A DNA stretch of 42,372 nucleotides, from NCBI GenBank assembly GCA_016235255.1, contig JACRLM010000043.1:1-42372 (forward strand), given 5' to 3'. A model generated the notes under the pieces. The model had not been told where the DNA came from. It did not search any database and was given only the letters and a program-made list of their open reading frames with translations. Positions 15,214 through 24,052 of the stretch are shown here, in pieces; position 1 is the stretch's first letter; the number at the start of each line of letters is the position of its first letter. The position numbers and the translations under genes are program-made. The stretch comes from Nitrospinota bacterium (GTDB taxonomy: Bacteria > Nitrospinota_A > UBA7883 > JACRLM01).

Positions 15214-16389
15214 ATGAATTCTTTATTTGAAAACGAGCTTCAAAAAGCCAGGGATAGCGGGCTTATGCGGTCGTTTAAGACCGTCGTCAATTCCACCGGC
15301 AGGACGGCGGTGATAAACGGCCGGGAAGTTTTGATGTTCGGCTCAAACGATTACCTTGGTTTGTCGCGCCATCCGGAGGTGGTCAAAGCTGTGGCCGGAC
15401 ACGTTGAAAAACACGGTTTTGGCGCCGGTTCCTCGCGCCTTGTATGCGGCAATACCGCCGCCCACGAAGAGTTTGAAAGCCAGATCGCCGCTTATCTCGG
15501 TAAACCGGCGGCCCTCACTTTCAACTCCGGCTATTCGGCCAACGTGGGGACGCTCACGGCATTGCTGGGCAAAGGTGATGTGGTGTTCGCCGACAGGTTG
15601 TGCCACGCCAGCATTCTGGACGGAATCCGCTGGTCAGGCGCCAAACTTGTCCGGTTTGTCCATAACGATGCAGATTCACTCCGGAGCCTGATGCTAAAAC
15701 ATGGTTCGAGGCGAGGCAAAAGCCTGGTTGTCACCGAAGGGGTATTTTCCATGGACGGTGACAAGGGGCGGTTGCTGGAAATCGGCCGCGTGGCAAAGGA
15801 GCATGGCGCCATATACATGGTGGACGACGCGCACGGGGTGGGAGTGTTCGGCCCGGATGGGCGAGGAACCATACACGAAGCGGGGGCGGCAGAACTTGTT
15901 GATATCCATATAATTACCCTTGGTAAAGCATTCGGGGGGACTGGCGGGGTGGTGGCCGGATCGAAAAGTTTGATTGACGGGCTTGTCAATTTTTCCCGCT
16001 CGTTCGTTTATTCCACCGGTATTCCACCAGCGGCGGCGGTGGGCGCAATGGCGGCCTTGAATGTAATAAAAAGTGACGAAGGCAAAAAACTGAGAAGTAA
16101 AATTATGACAAACATGGAAAAAGTAGTTTACTGCTTTAAAAATGCGTGTTATATTTCAGTGAGTTGCGCGTCGCAGATTATTCCTGTGCCGTGGGTGGAC
16201 GATAAAGATCTGGCAAGCGCGGGGGATCGCCTGCTGGAACTGGGCGTTTTTGCCCCCGCCATACGGCCGCCGACGGTGCCCAAAGGGACGGGCCGGTTCC
16301 GCGTGTCCATCACGTCGGACCATACGGAACAGGACATTGCGAAAGCGGCGTCGGCGTTTGGCCGGATATTGACAGGGCAGGGGGATTAG
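15214..16389 (+). CDS. bioF: 8-amino-7-oxononanoate synthase (biotin synthesis)
   Basis: PLP-dependent condensation of pimeloyl-thioester with alanine, the first committed step of the biotin rings. The 391 residues match the family length. Motifs of the alpha-oxoamine synthase family are FGSNDYLGLSRHPEV near 42-56, GFGAGSSRLVCGN, VDDAHGVGVFG near 203-213, and TLGKAFGGTGG with the PLP lysine K238. The C-terminal RPPTVPKGTGRFRVSI motif is closer to BioF than to Kbl or HemA. No other bio genes are in the window, so the assignment rests on motifs alone. The ATG at 15214 has no obvious Shine-Dalgarno. Confidence 0.87.
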   Translation: MNSLFENELQKARDSGLMRSFKTVVNSTGRTAVINGREVLMFGSNDYLGLSRHPEVVKAVAGHVEKHGFGAGSSRLVCGNTAAHEEFESQIAAYLGKPAALTFNSGYSANVGTLTALLGKGDVVFADRLCHASILDGIRWSGAKLVRFVHNDADSLRSLMLKHGSRRGKSLVVTEGVFSMDGDKGRLLEIGRVAKEHGAIYMVDDAHGVGVFGPDGRGTIHEAGAAELVDIHIITLGKAFGGTGGVVAGSKSLIDGLVNFSRSFVYSTGIPPAAAVGAMAALNVIKSDEGKKLRSKIMTNMEKVVYCFKNACYISVSCASQIIPVPWVDDKDLASAGDRLLELGVFAPAIRPPTVPKGTGRFRVSITSDHTEQDIAKAASAFGRILTGQGD

Positions 16390-16404
16390 GAAGGGATAGA
16401 GGTA

Positions 16405-17400
16405 GTGGCAAAACCGAAGGACAAGACCAGGATTCTCGTAGCCGATTCGCACGAAACAAGCCAGCATGTCATAACCATCATGCTACACAAAATGGGGTAT
16501 GAGAACATCTTCGAAGCGTCCAACAAGGCCCAGGCGGAAGCCATAATCAAACAGAACATACGCAGCAACGCCGGTATGTCCGGCCTTTTGGGGGGCGCCG
16601 CCCCGAAGGAAGTGTGCGACCTGGATCTATTGATACTCGACGCGGACCTTGCGCCGGACGGCGGGTTGCCGTTTTTAAAGGCGCTGCGGACGAGGTTCAA
16701 GCCGGACCAGCTTTGCGTCCTTTTCACCGCCATGAAGGGGAAAGAGAGCATTTTCCAGATAGCCGGCCCCGCGGGGGCCAACGACTTTATCGTCAAACCG
16801 TTTTCAAAAGACATACTATCCATAAAGCTCGAAGTTCTGTTGGGGAGCGACAGGCCGCCGGTCATAAAATCCTTCAGCCTTGGGGCGCCCGCTCCCGCGA
16901 AAAAAGCGCTTCCCGCGCCGCCGCCGCCCAAACCCAACGGAGAAGTGGGGGCTGCGTTCCCCTTTGCCGCGGAGAAGCCCGAACCCGCCGCGCCGGTGGC
17001 CCAGGTGGCCATGCCGGCCACGGTGGAGCCGAGAATGGCCGCAAAGCCCGCTTCCGCCCCCGCGGCCGCGTCCAGAGGGACCGGCGGCGTGGCGTTCCAC
17101 GGAAGGCGCGTGGCGCAGGGCCCGGCCTACACCACCGACGGCCCCCCCACGGCGGAGCTTGTGGACGGGCATATAAACGGCCATTATCACGAGCAGGTGA
17201 ACGTGATCGGCGGCGGCCAGAACTGCTATTGGGCGCGGGAGACCAAGGACGGCGACAAGGTGCGGGTGGAATATCTATCCGCCAAAGGGACCGCCACAGG
17301 CATGGAGGCCAAGGTGGTCAGCCGTGAACAATTCATGTACACGTTCGTCCTGTGCCGGCAAGACAACTGCCCGATCATGAAGAGATTGGCGGGGGGGTGA
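16405..17400 (+). CDS. Receiver-domain protein with Pro/Ala linker and novel C-terminal domain
   Basis: 331 residues, GTG start 15 bases after bioF with a purine-rich GGAAGGGATAGAGG upstream. Residues about 8-145 are a CheY-like receiver: ILVADSHET gives the acidic pocket, D79 in LILDADLAPDGG is the likely phospho-acceptor, and VKPFS holds the conserved Lys. An insertion (NAGMSGLLGGAAPKE) precedes the phospho-acceptor strand. A disordered Pro/Ala-rich linker (about 158-225) joins a C-terminal region (about 235-331) ending in FVLCRQDNCPIMKRL that I do not recognise. It has no DNA-binding or GGDEF motif. A terminator follows directly. Confidence 0.72.
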   Translation: MAKPKDKTRILVADSHETSQHVITIMLHKMGYENIFEASNKAQAEAIIKQNIRSNAGMSGLLGGAAPKEVCDLDLLILDADLAPDGGLPFLKALRTRFKPDQLCVLFTAMKGKESIFQIAGPAGANDFIVKPFSKDILSIKLEVLLGSDRPPVIKSFSLGAPAPAKKALPAPPPPKPNGEVGAAFPFAAEKPEPAAPVAQVAMPATVEPRMAAKPASAPAAASRGTGGVAFHGRRVAQGPAYTTDGPPTAELVDGHINGHYHEQVNVIGGGQNCYWARETKDGDKVRVEYLSAKGTATGMEAKVVSREQFMYTFVLCRQDNCPIMKRLAGG

Positions 17401-17415
17401 GGGGGATTACAATTT

Positions 17416-17448
17416 CCGTGGTCAGCGACCACGGGGAAGCATCTTTTT
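17416..17448 (+). terminator. Terminator after the receiver-domain gene
   Basis: 8-bp perfect stem CCGTGGTC/GACCACGG with a 3-nt loop (17416-17434), then a run of six T at 17443-17448. Confidence 0.65.
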
Positions 17449-17464
17449 TAACAAATTGTGCGCT

Positions 17465-17686
17465 ATGAACTGCCAGACATGCGGCGCTTCGATGGAGCGG
17501 CAGGTGACGGATCTTCCTTTCAAAACCGGCAATCAATCTATCGTCATTTTAAAAGGCCTGCCAGTCCTGCAATGCGGCAATTGCCGCGAATACATCATTG
17601 AAGATTCCGTAATGGAAAAAGTTGAAGCTATTTTGACCAAGGCGAACGCAACAGCGGAATTGGAAATAGTAAGATACGCGGCGTGA
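17465..17686 (+). CDS. Orphan YgiT/MqsA-type zinc-finger antitoxin-like protein
   Basis: 73 residues. Two CxxC pairs (CQTCG near 3-7, CGNC near 38-41) flank the family stretch VTDLPFKTGNQSIVI and QCGNCREYIIED, typical of the N-terminal zinc domain of YgiT/MqsA-type antitoxins. A C-terminal helix follows, but no full HTH. These genes usually sit next to a small toxin (MqsR or DUF4258). None is present here: a terminator lies upstream and queE converges downstream. It may be an orphan antitoxin. The ATG at 17465 is preferred over an in-frame TTG at 17456; neither has a clear ribosome site. Confidence 0.75.
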   Translation: MNCQTCGASMERQVTDLPFKTGNQSIVILKGLPVLQCGNCREYIIEDSVMEKVEAILTKANATAELEIVRYAA

Positions 17687-17714
17687 GGGATGAATTGAAC
17701 AATATATCTCCCAC

Positions 17715-18362
17715 CTAAACCCCTCTCCTGTCTTTCCCCCAGATTATCTTGTGCAACTGCGGGTTCAGCCTTGCCGCCAGTTTCGATTCGATGAGCCACA
17801 TGGCCAGGTCCTCCATCTCCACCATTCCCCAGGCGGCGGAGAATAACACCGCCGTCTGATTGCACAGCCGCCGTTCGCGGCATATCGCCACCGCCCAGTT
17901 AAAATCGTCCCTGGACGTGACGACGAATTTCACCTCGTCGGCGGTGGTGAGCCTTTTGAAATTGACCTCGTTGAACGTCCCCTCAGACTTGGAGCCGGGG
18001 GTCTTTATGTCCACCACGCAGCTGGCAACGGTGTTCACTTCGCCGATGTCCACCGTGCCGTTTGTCTCCACCATCACCTCAAACCCCTCCGCCGCCAGCT
18101 TTTTCACAAGCGCCACGCAGCCGGGCTGGATCAGCGGCTCCCCTCCGGTGACTTCCACCAGGTCCACCCCGAACGCTTTCACTTGCTCAACGATCTGCCC
18201 CATCGTCATCGGCTCCCCTTTGCCACGGGCTGCGTATTCGGAGTCGCAATAGGCGCATCTGATGTTGCACCCGGCCAGCCGGACGAAGACGCAGGGGCGG
18301 CCTATCTGGCTGGACTCTCCCTGGATGGAGACGAATATCTCCGATACGTTAAGGGAGTTCAT
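17715..18362 (-). CDS. queE: 7-carboxy-7-deazaguanine synthase (queuosine pathway)
   Basis: Radical SAM enzyme converting 6-carboxy-tetrahydropterin to 7-carboxy-7-deazaguanine. With the ATG at 18362 it has 215 residues. The motif EIFVSIQGESSQIGRP near 8-23 is the QueE N-terminal signature. The radical-SAM cysteines are C32, C36 and C39 (CNIRCAYC), and VTGGEPLIQ follows. The start lies 14 bases inside the 3' end of rnc, so the two genes are probably translationally coupled. The frame remains open upstream into rnc, but those residues are low-complexity and out of family. No other queuosine genes are in the window. Confidence 0.92.
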   Translation of the reverse strand: MNSLNVSEIFVSIQGESSQIGRPCVFVRLAGCNIRCAYCDSEYAARGKGEPMTMGQIVEQVKAFGVDLVEVTGGEPLIQPGCVALVKKLAAEGFEVMVETNGTVDIGEVNTVASCVVDIKTPGSKSEGTFNEVNFKRLTTADEVKFVVTSRDDFNWAVAICRERRLCNQTAVLFSAAWGMVEMEDLAMWLIESKLAARLNPQLHKIIWGKDRRGV

Positions 18363-19116
18363 CAGCGGGGGCGGCCGGCTGCTCCGCCGGAGCGGCGGCG
18401 GCCAGCATTTCACAGGTTTTGCGCGCGGCGGTCTGTTCCGCCTCTTTTTTCGTCCTGCCCGACCCGTCGCCATACGGGGTGTTCGCGATCCAGACCTGCA
18501 CCTTGAACATCTTGTCATGGTCCGGCCCGGACTCCTCCATCACCCGATATTGCGGCGGCGCAGGGACGCTTTTCAGCTGTTTTTGCAGCAAGCCTTTGTA
18601 GTCCACCTCGGGCTTGAGCTCCGCCGCCTCGTCTATGGCCGCCTTTATCACCCCCAGGGTGACGTGATATGTGGTGTCAAAAGACGAGTCCAGGTATATG
18701 GCCGCGATGAGCGCCTCGAAAGCGTTGGCCAGAAGCGAGTTTTTCTCCCGCCCCCCCGTGCTGTCCTCCCCCTTGCCAAGCAACAGGCATTTGCCCAGTT
18801 CCACGTTCCGGGCGAACCTTGCCAGCGATCCTTCGTTGACCACCTGGGAGCGTATCTTGGAAAGGTCCCCCTCCCGCAGCTGCTGCCCCTGGAAGAAAAG
18901 GTAGCGCGACACGATAAGGTCCAGCGCCGAGTCGCCCAAAAACTCCAGCCGCTCGTTGTCCTTTATCTTAAGCTGGCGTTCATTGGCGAAGGAGCGGTGG
19001 GTGAGGGACTTTACCAGCAGGGACTGGTCGCGGAACTGGTAATTGATGGCTATCTGAAGTTTTGCCAGCGCCTCGTCTGTCCCGCCGCCCGGTTTCGTTG
19101 AAAGAGTGTTGTCCAA
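18349..19116 (-). CDS. rnc: Ribonuclease III
   Basis: Double-strand-specific endoribonuclease for rRNA processing. It is also the host enzyme that can cut crRNA:tracrRNA duplexes in type II CRISPR systems. 255 residues: an RNase III domain (about 18-160) with signature NERLEFLGDSALDLI (E58, D62) and E134 in NAFEALIAAIYLD, then a dsRNA-binding domain (about 172-240, ending in RTKKEAEQTAARKTCEML). The residue matching D114 of E. coli is N131, a variation common in the family. The start is TTG, with GAAAGG just upstream. The tail is Ala/Pro-rich and overlaps the queE start. Confidence 0.93.
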   Translation of the reverse strand: MDNTLSTKPGGGTDEALAKLQIAINYQFRDQSLLVKSLTHRSFANERQLKIKDNERLEFLGDSALDLIVSRYLFFQGQQLREGDLSKIRSQVVNEGSLARFARNVELGKCLLLGKGEDSTGGREKNSLLANAFEALIAAIYLDSSFDTTYHVTLGVIKAAIDEAAELKPEVDYKGLLQKQLKSVPAPPQYRVMEESGPDHDKMFKVQVWIANTPYGDGSGRTKKEAEQTAARKTCEMLAAAAPAEQPAAPADELP

Positions 19117-19239
19117 GTTTGCCTTTCAAATCACGTTGCATCATTTTATTCGCCAAGGCAATTTCATAGCAAGGGGTATGCTAGAATAAATTCCGCCGCC
19201 CAGGACGGCATGGCCCGAACCGAAGAGGAATCAAAAAAC

Positions 19240-19776
19240 ATGAAAAGAAGTAAAATCGCCGCCATAGCGCTATGTCTGTCCGCCATAATCACAGGCTGCG
19301 CTTCCGGCGGCTCTGGTTCAAAAGGGGACAGCGGGAAAACTTCCACGCTCCACTCCGATGGGACAAGGAACCGCACTTACACCGCCCGGACGATCCTGTT
19401 CTCCACCGGCCCCACGCCCGTGGCCCAGGAACGCAAGTTCACGGGAGACCTGGAGATAAACGTGAAGGGGGGCATCCGAAGCTATAAATTCAGGAACGAC
19501 TTTGGCGGTGACGCGAAGGCCAACACCACCGTGATGGTGGCCATATCCGGCGGCGGCGCCGGATTTTCTGTGCAGGACGGAGCCGGGGCGAAACTTACCG
19601 AGCAGACCAACGGCAAGGCCTATGGCATGGCGGTGCTTTTTCAGAACAAATCCAACACCGGGACGAACCAGATAAAATGGTTTTTCGGCGAGACGCTCAT
19701 ATCAAGCGTGATAGAGGGATACTCGCAGGACGGGACGATGGTCTATTCAGAAGTGACCGCTTATATAGTCCAATAG
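19240..19776 (+). CDS. Predicted lipoprotein of unknown function
   Basis: 178 residues beginning MKRSKIAAIALCLSAIITGC, a lipoprotein signal peptide with the acylated Cys at position 20. A Gly/Ser-rich spacer follows, then a beta-rich domain with no family I recognise (RKFTGDLEINVKGGIRSYKF and a C-terminal DGTMVYSEVTAYIV). The ATG at 19240 has GAGGA about ten bases upstream; an in-frame ATG at 19210 would place ten charged residues before the signal peptide. It sits alone between divergent rnc and the tRNA. Probably envelope-attached. Confidence 0.7.
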   Translation: MKRSKIAAIALCLSAIITGCASGGSGSKGDSGKTSTLHSDGTRNRTYTARTILFSTGPTPVAQERKFTGDLEINVKGGIRSYKFRNDFGGDAKANTTVMVAISGGGAGFSVQDGAGAKLTEQTNGKAYGMAVLFQNKSNTGTNQIKWFFGETLISSVIEGYSQDGTMVYSEVTAYIVQ

Positions 19777-19784
19777 CCAGTAAA

Positions 19785-19877
19785 TGGCGGAGAGAGAGGG
19801 ATTCGAACCCTCGGTAAGGTTTTACCCCTACACACGCTTAGCAGGCGTGCACCTTCGGCCAACTCGGTCATCTCTCC
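19785..19877 (-). tRNA. tRNA-Ser (anticodon GCU), CCA encoded
   Basis: On the minus strand, the acceptor arm GGAGAGA (19877-19871) pairs with TCTCTCC (19795-19789), followed by discriminator G and an encoded CCA (19787-19785). The anticodon loop reads CTGCTAA, giving GCU. A long variable arm and the T-loop GGTTCGAATCC confirm a class II serine tRNA. No integrase or duplicated 3' end lies beside it. Confidence 0.96.
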
Positions 19878-19989
19878 TGCGGCCATGCAGTCAGTTATTA
19901 TAACATCAGCGGCGGAATGGTAAAATACCCGTCAGCCGATTTTAATTGACTGCGCTTTCAAACGATTCAGAAGAATACAATCAATCAAA

Positions 19990-21783
19990 ATGCATAGCCG
20001 GTCAAGTATGATCCGTCCTGGCGGGATGGCTGTGGTCTGTCTTTCCCTGATGGCGGTTGCGGTCCCGTGCCTGCCGTTGATCCCCTTCGATGGAATAATG
20101 TGGGATTTCTGGCAGGAATGGGGGCCGTTCCATCTGCTTGTCACCGACTATTTCTCGGAAACTTTCCGCCAGCGTATGGAATTCCCCGTCTGGCTCAACA
20201 CGGAGCGTTTCGCGGGAATGGCCCATCCGGTGTTTTATGGGACCTTGCTGTATCCGGTCCTGGGCGCCATCGGATCGGCCACTGGCGGCGCCGTGGCGAT
20301 AAGGCTGCTGGCGGGGGCGGTGTTCATGGCGCAGTTCGCGCTTGTGGCCTCGGCTGTGGCGCGGCTTGGTGGGGGCAGATTCATGGGATTCACTGCCGCC
20401 TGCCTTGTGATCTGGGCCGCATACCCGCTCACAAACCTGTATAACCGCTCGGCGGTGACGGAGTTTTTCGGAACGGCTTTTTTCACATGCGCCATATCCG
20501 CCTGGTTTTTGTTCATCAAGTCGGGCCAATGGCGATGGCTGAACCTGGCGGTCTTCTTTTTCGCGGCCATGGCCGGCGCCCATCCCATCACATCTTTGTT
20601 TGCGGCGTCCGTTTTCTGGTGGGTGTTCATTTTAAGCTTTCTTCCTCCTTCGAACCTTCCGTTTTTCCGGGGCCTTTGGAAAGCGGCCGGCTCCGCTCTG
20701 GCCTGCATCCTATGCCTTGCGCCGTGGCTTTACGCGGTGCATGACCTGGGGGGCGCGCTGGACATCGCGAACAGGGAATCGCTGATCTACTATTTCACGT
20801 TTGACTCGCTCAAAAGCAGGCTGATGCCTTTTCCGTTCGACGCGCGCTCGATATCCGGCGCGGTCAATGCGATCCGTGTCCCGCACTGGGACACGCAGTT
20901 GAACGTTCCCCTGCTTGGTCTTTTCGCGGCCACCGCCGTGTTCGCCTTCCGGTCGAGCCGCCGTGAAAAATGGACGTCGCTTTCAATCGTTTCAAGCGTC
21001 AGCATGCTCAGTTTCGCGTTTTTCCTGTGGATTTCGGTGAATCCGCATTCGCAGTCGTTCACGCCGGACGTGTTCAATATGGTCCAGTACGCCTCCCGCC
21101 TGGTCTCTTTTCAGAACGTATCGCTGCTTTGCGGATTTTTCTTTTTGCTTTTCCTGGCGAACGGGTCACAACCGGCGGAAGCGGAACTAAAAGCCGATGC
21201 GCCGTCAAATTGGCCTGGCGTTTCGCTCATGATCTTCTTGCTGGCCGTTTCCGCCGCGGGCATGGCCGTCAAGCTATCGCACGCGATGGAGATCATGGCA
21301 GCGCCGCAATCCCGGGCAACCGGCGAGGATATCGTCCAGGCCAGCCTGCTGTATCCGATAGATTACACCACGCCGAGTTTGTACCGGAAATTGACGGACG
21401 GTGAGGCGGCCGGGATGAAAAAATCCACATTCAATGTCAAAACGGATCGCTCATTCGGGGAACTGGAAAACGTGGCGTTGACGCTCGACAGGCCCGGATG
21501 GGTGATGACCAACCTGGTTCCATTCCCCTGGAACACGATTTATGTGGATGGCAGGCCGGTTGCCGCCGGGGATTTGCGGACAAGGGACTGGCGGCTTGTT
21601 TTCATGGCCCCGGCCGGAAACCATATAATCAGCGCCGGTTTTTCGCCTCCAACGGTGTGGACATTAATGCGCCGCATCGCCGTCCCCCTGTTTTTCGCAT
21701 GGGGCGCCGTCTCGGTGGCGAGCCTGTTTATCTTCCGTAAAACCGCCAACTCACTCCCTGCGCAAAGCGTCCACAGGGTTTAA
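19990..21783 (+). CDS. Polytopic membrane protein, GT-C / YfhO-like
   Basis: 597 residues with about 10-12 hydrophobic segments spread from residue 12 to 585 and one large extracytoplasmic segment before the last helix (about 450-560, containing VALTLDRPGWVMTNLVPFP). This layout resembles membrane glycosyltransferases of the GT-C fold and 'PTPS-related' membrane proteins, which act on polyprenyl-linked sugars. No catalytic motif can be assigned with confidence. The ATG at 19990 lacks a ribosome site; an ATG at 20008 is an alternative. The last 33 bases overlap the convergent permease gene. Confidence 0.65.
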   Translation: MHSRSSMIRPGGMAVVCLSLMAVAVPCLPLIPFDGIMWDFWQEWGPFHLLVTDYFSETFRQRMEFPVWLNTERFAGMAHPVFYGTLLYPVLGAIGSATGGAVAIRLLAGAVFMAQFALVASAVARLGGGRFMGFTAACLVIWAAYPLTNLYNRSAVTEFFGTAFFTCAISAWFLFIKSGQWRWLNLAVFFFAAMAGAHPITSLFAASVFWWVFILSFLPPSNLPFFRGLWKAAGSALACILCLAPWLYAVHDLGGALDIANRESLIYYFTFDSLKSRLMPFPFDARSISGAVNAIRVPHWDTQLNVPLLGLFAATAVFAFRSSRREKWTSLSIVSSVSMLSFAFFLWISVNPHSQSFTPDVFNMVQYASRLVSFQNVSLLCGFFFLLFLANGSQPAEAELKADAPSNWPGVSLMIFLLAVSAAGMAVKLSHAMEIMAAPQSRATGEDIVQASLLYPIDYTTPSLYRKLTDGEAAGMKKSTFNVKTDRSFGELENVALTLDRPGWVMTNLVPFPWNTIYVDGRPVAAGDLRTRDWRLVFMAPAGNHIISAGFSPPTVWTLMRRIAVPLFFAWGAVSVASLFIFRKTANSLPAQSVHRV

Positions 21784-22956
21784 CTTCGCCGCTTTCCACG
21801 CCGGGTACCAGCCGAAGAACACCCCCACAAACAGCGCCACCGAATAGGCGGTGATCACGGACTTTGGGGACACGAACGTTTTCCATTCGGTGAAGCTTGC
21901 GATGGCAAAGGCCGCCACAGCCCCCAGCAAAATGCCGATCACACCCCCCACGCTCGACAGCACCGCCGATTCCACAAGGAACTGTTTCATGATGTCCATC
22001 CGCCGCGCCCCCAGCGCCTTGCGAAGCCCGATCTCTTTGGTCCGCTCCGTGACGGTGACGAGCATGATGTTCATTATCCCGATCCCCCCCACCAAAAGCG
22101 ATATGGCCGCGATACCGCCTAATAGCAGGGTCATCGTCCGGGTGATCTCCTCCATGGACTTTAATATCTCAAGTTGGGTGCGCACGTGGAAATCGTCCTC
22201 CGCCCCTTTGCGTATCTTGTGGGACTTGCGCAGGATGTTGATGACCATTTCCTTGCCATAGTCGAGCGCGTCCTCGCTGTCGAGCGCAATGGATATTTCC
22301 TGCAGGTGCTTTCCGCCGAATAGCCTCTGCTGGAACGAGGTGATGGGGACAAGCGCCTGGTCGTCCGCGTTCCACCATCCCACTTCCCCCTTTTCCGCCA
22401 GCACGGCCACCACGAGGAAATTGATGTTGTTGATCTTCACATACCGGCCAAGTGGATCCTTTCCGGCGAAAAGCTTTTTAACAACCTCCGTGCCAAGCGC
22501 CACAACCCGCCGCGCCCCGGATATGTCCGCCGTGTTGAAAAACCGCCCCTCCTCCACGGAGAACGAACGGACGAAAAGGTATTCCGGGCTGACCCCTATG
22601 ATGCTGGTGCTTGTGTTCTGGGAGCCGAACTTCACCTGCGCCTGCTTGGAGCTGGAGGGTGCGATGGCCACCGCGTGGGGGACGTATCTTTTTATCAGCG
22701 CCGCGTCGTCCATCAAAAGCGTCTCCGCCGGGGCTCGGCGCACGTGCCGCTGTTCAAGCAGGCCGGGGCGGATTATCAAAAGGTTCGTCCCAAGATTCTG
22801 TATGTTGCGGATGACGCTCTGCTTGGCCCCTTCGCCCATGGACACCATCGCCACCACCGCCGCCACGCCGATGACCACCCCGAGCATGGTGAGAAGCGAC
22901 CGGGTGAGCGCCCCCTTAAGCTCCCGGAAGGCCACCCGCATGATTATCCAGATCAT
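21751..22956 (-). CDS. MacB/FtsX-type ABC transporter permease
   Basis: 401 residues with the MacB family layout: first helix at about 20-42 (SLLTMLGVVIGVAAVVAMVS), the periplasmic MacB_PCD domain (about 45-240), then three C-terminal helices (about 280-395) carrying RTKEIGLRKALGARRMDIM and the closing KLNPVDALRRE. Such permeases export macrolides, lipoproteins or signals using an ATPase and usually an adaptor, neither of which is adjacent. The start ATG overlaps the stop of the ROK kinase gene by four bases (ATGA), so the two are coupled. Its 3' end overlaps the convergent membrane protein gene. Confidence 0.88.
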   Translation of the reverse strand: MIWIIMRVAFRELKGALTRSLLTMLGVVIGVAAVVAMVSMGEGAKQSVIRNIQNLGTNLLIIRPGLLEQRHVRRAPAETLLMDDAALIKRYVPHAVAIAPSSSKQAQVKFGSQNTSTSIIGVSPEYLFVRSFSVEEGRFFNTADISGARRVVALGTEVVKKLFAGKDPLGRYVKINNINFLVVAVLAEKGEVGWWNADDQALVPITSFQQRLFGGKHLQEISIALDSEDALDYGKEMVINILRKSHKIRKGAEDDFHVRTQLEILKSMEEITRTMTLLLGGIAAISLLVGGIGIMNIMLVTVTERTKEIGLRKALGARRMDIMKQFLVESAVLSSVGGVIGILLGAVAAFAIASFTEWKTFVSPKSVITAYSVALFVGVFFGWYPAWKAAKLNPVDALRRE

Positions 22957-23924
22957 CGCAGGCTCTCCATGGCGCCGATGGCGATGGCCGCAGCCCCAAT
23001 TATCCCGGCGTCATCCCCAAGGCTGGCGTTTACGATTTCTATCCCGCTCCCGGCGATGGTGTATGCGCGTCTTGCGGCGCTGTTGCGTATGGAATTTTCC
23101 ATCACAGGCAGCGCCCCGGCCATCCCGCCGCCGATCACGAACCGGGTGACGCCAAGCACAAGCGCCCCGGCGGCCAGCGCGAATCCAAGGCACTCGCCCG
23201 CCTCTTCGAGCATCTCCCGGCAAAGCGGATCGTTTTCAAAGGCGCCTTTGGCGACAAGGGCGGCGTCTATCATGGAAGCGTCCCCGCCGGACGCTTTTTG
23301 CAGCCATGCGGCCGCAGGTTCGTTGAACCGCTCCCTTGCGGTGGCGGCAACGCCGCTGGCGGAGGCGTACGCTTCCACGCACCCGTTATTGCCGCATCCG
23401 CATTTGCGGCCATCGGGCCGTGCGGTGATATGCCCCATCTCCCCGGCCATGCCGGAGGGGCCGCGCCACACCTTGCCATTGAGCACCACTCCGCTTCCAA
23501 CCCCTGTGCCAAGGGTGAACATTATATAGTCGCGCCACCCTTTGGCTGCGCCGGCAAATCCCTCGCCGAAAGCGGCGGCGTTGGCGTCGTTCTCAAGCTC
23601 CACGGGAACTTTGAGGGCGGCGGCCAAATCGTTTGTTAAAGGCGCGTCCCGCCAGTCCGGAAAATTCGGGGAGCGGGTGACCACACCGCGCGTAAAATCT
23701 ATCGCCCCCGGCGCGGCAATCCCCACGGCGGCCAGTGTGCCTGATGTATGCGATGCGGCGGAACGGACGGATTCTACAATGCGCTCCAGCACCGCCTTGT
23801 ATCCATCCGCCGCGCCGGTCTCAATCTTTACCCGGCTTAAAATCGCGCCGTCAAAGGAAACGGATGCAGTGCGGATATTGGTCCCCCCCAGGTCTATCCC
23901 CGCCACATAATCATTTTTTCCCAT
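22953..23924 (-). CDS. ROK-family sugar kinase, probably glucokinase
   Basis: 323 residues. The ATP-binding DLGGTNIRTASV lies near the N terminus, followed by the substrate-site motif ENDANAAAFGEG, the phosphate motif TLGTGVGSGVVLNG and the ROK zinc motif CGCGNNGCVEAYAS. The set fits glucokinase more than a NagC-type repressor, because no N-terminal HTH is present. It would phosphorylate glucose, possibly linked to glucan breakdown. The ATG at 23924 gives the usual short N terminus; the frame is open 12 codons further. It overlaps the downstream permease gene by four bases. Confidence 0.88.
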   Translation of the reverse strand: MGKNDYVAGIDLGGTNIRTASVSFDGAILSRVKIETGAADGYKAVLERIVESVRSAASHTSGTLAAVGIAAPGAIDFTRGVVTRSPNFPDWRDAPLTNDLAAALKVPVELENDANAAAFGEGFAGAAKGWRDYIMFTLGTGVGSGVVLNGKVWRGPSGMAGEMGHITARPDGRKCGCGNNGCVEAYASASGVAATARERFNEPAAAWLQKASGGDASMIDAALVAKGAFENDPLCREMLEEAGECLGFALAAGALVLGVTRFVIGGGMAGALPVMENSIRNSAARRAYTIAGSGIEIVNASLGDDAGIIGAAAIAIGAMESLR

Positions 23925-24052
23925 GGAACCATGATACCTTCCCGCCGCCCCCTTGCCCACCCGGTTTTACATGCCGGCGCAAGAGCGCGTTTTTCTGGAG
24001 GGTCTTCGCGGGAATGGGCGAACACAGAGCGTTCAGGGAGGGGGGAGCCTGT

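Noticed and set aside
19785..19877. tRNA-Ser as an integration site for a genomic island
   Set aside because: No integrase gene and no duplicated tRNA 3' end were seen on either side within the window.
21751..21783. 33-bp convergent gene overlap as a regulatory antisense region
   Set aside because: The permease end is conserved in its family; the overlap is probably just a run-on end of the membrane protein gene.
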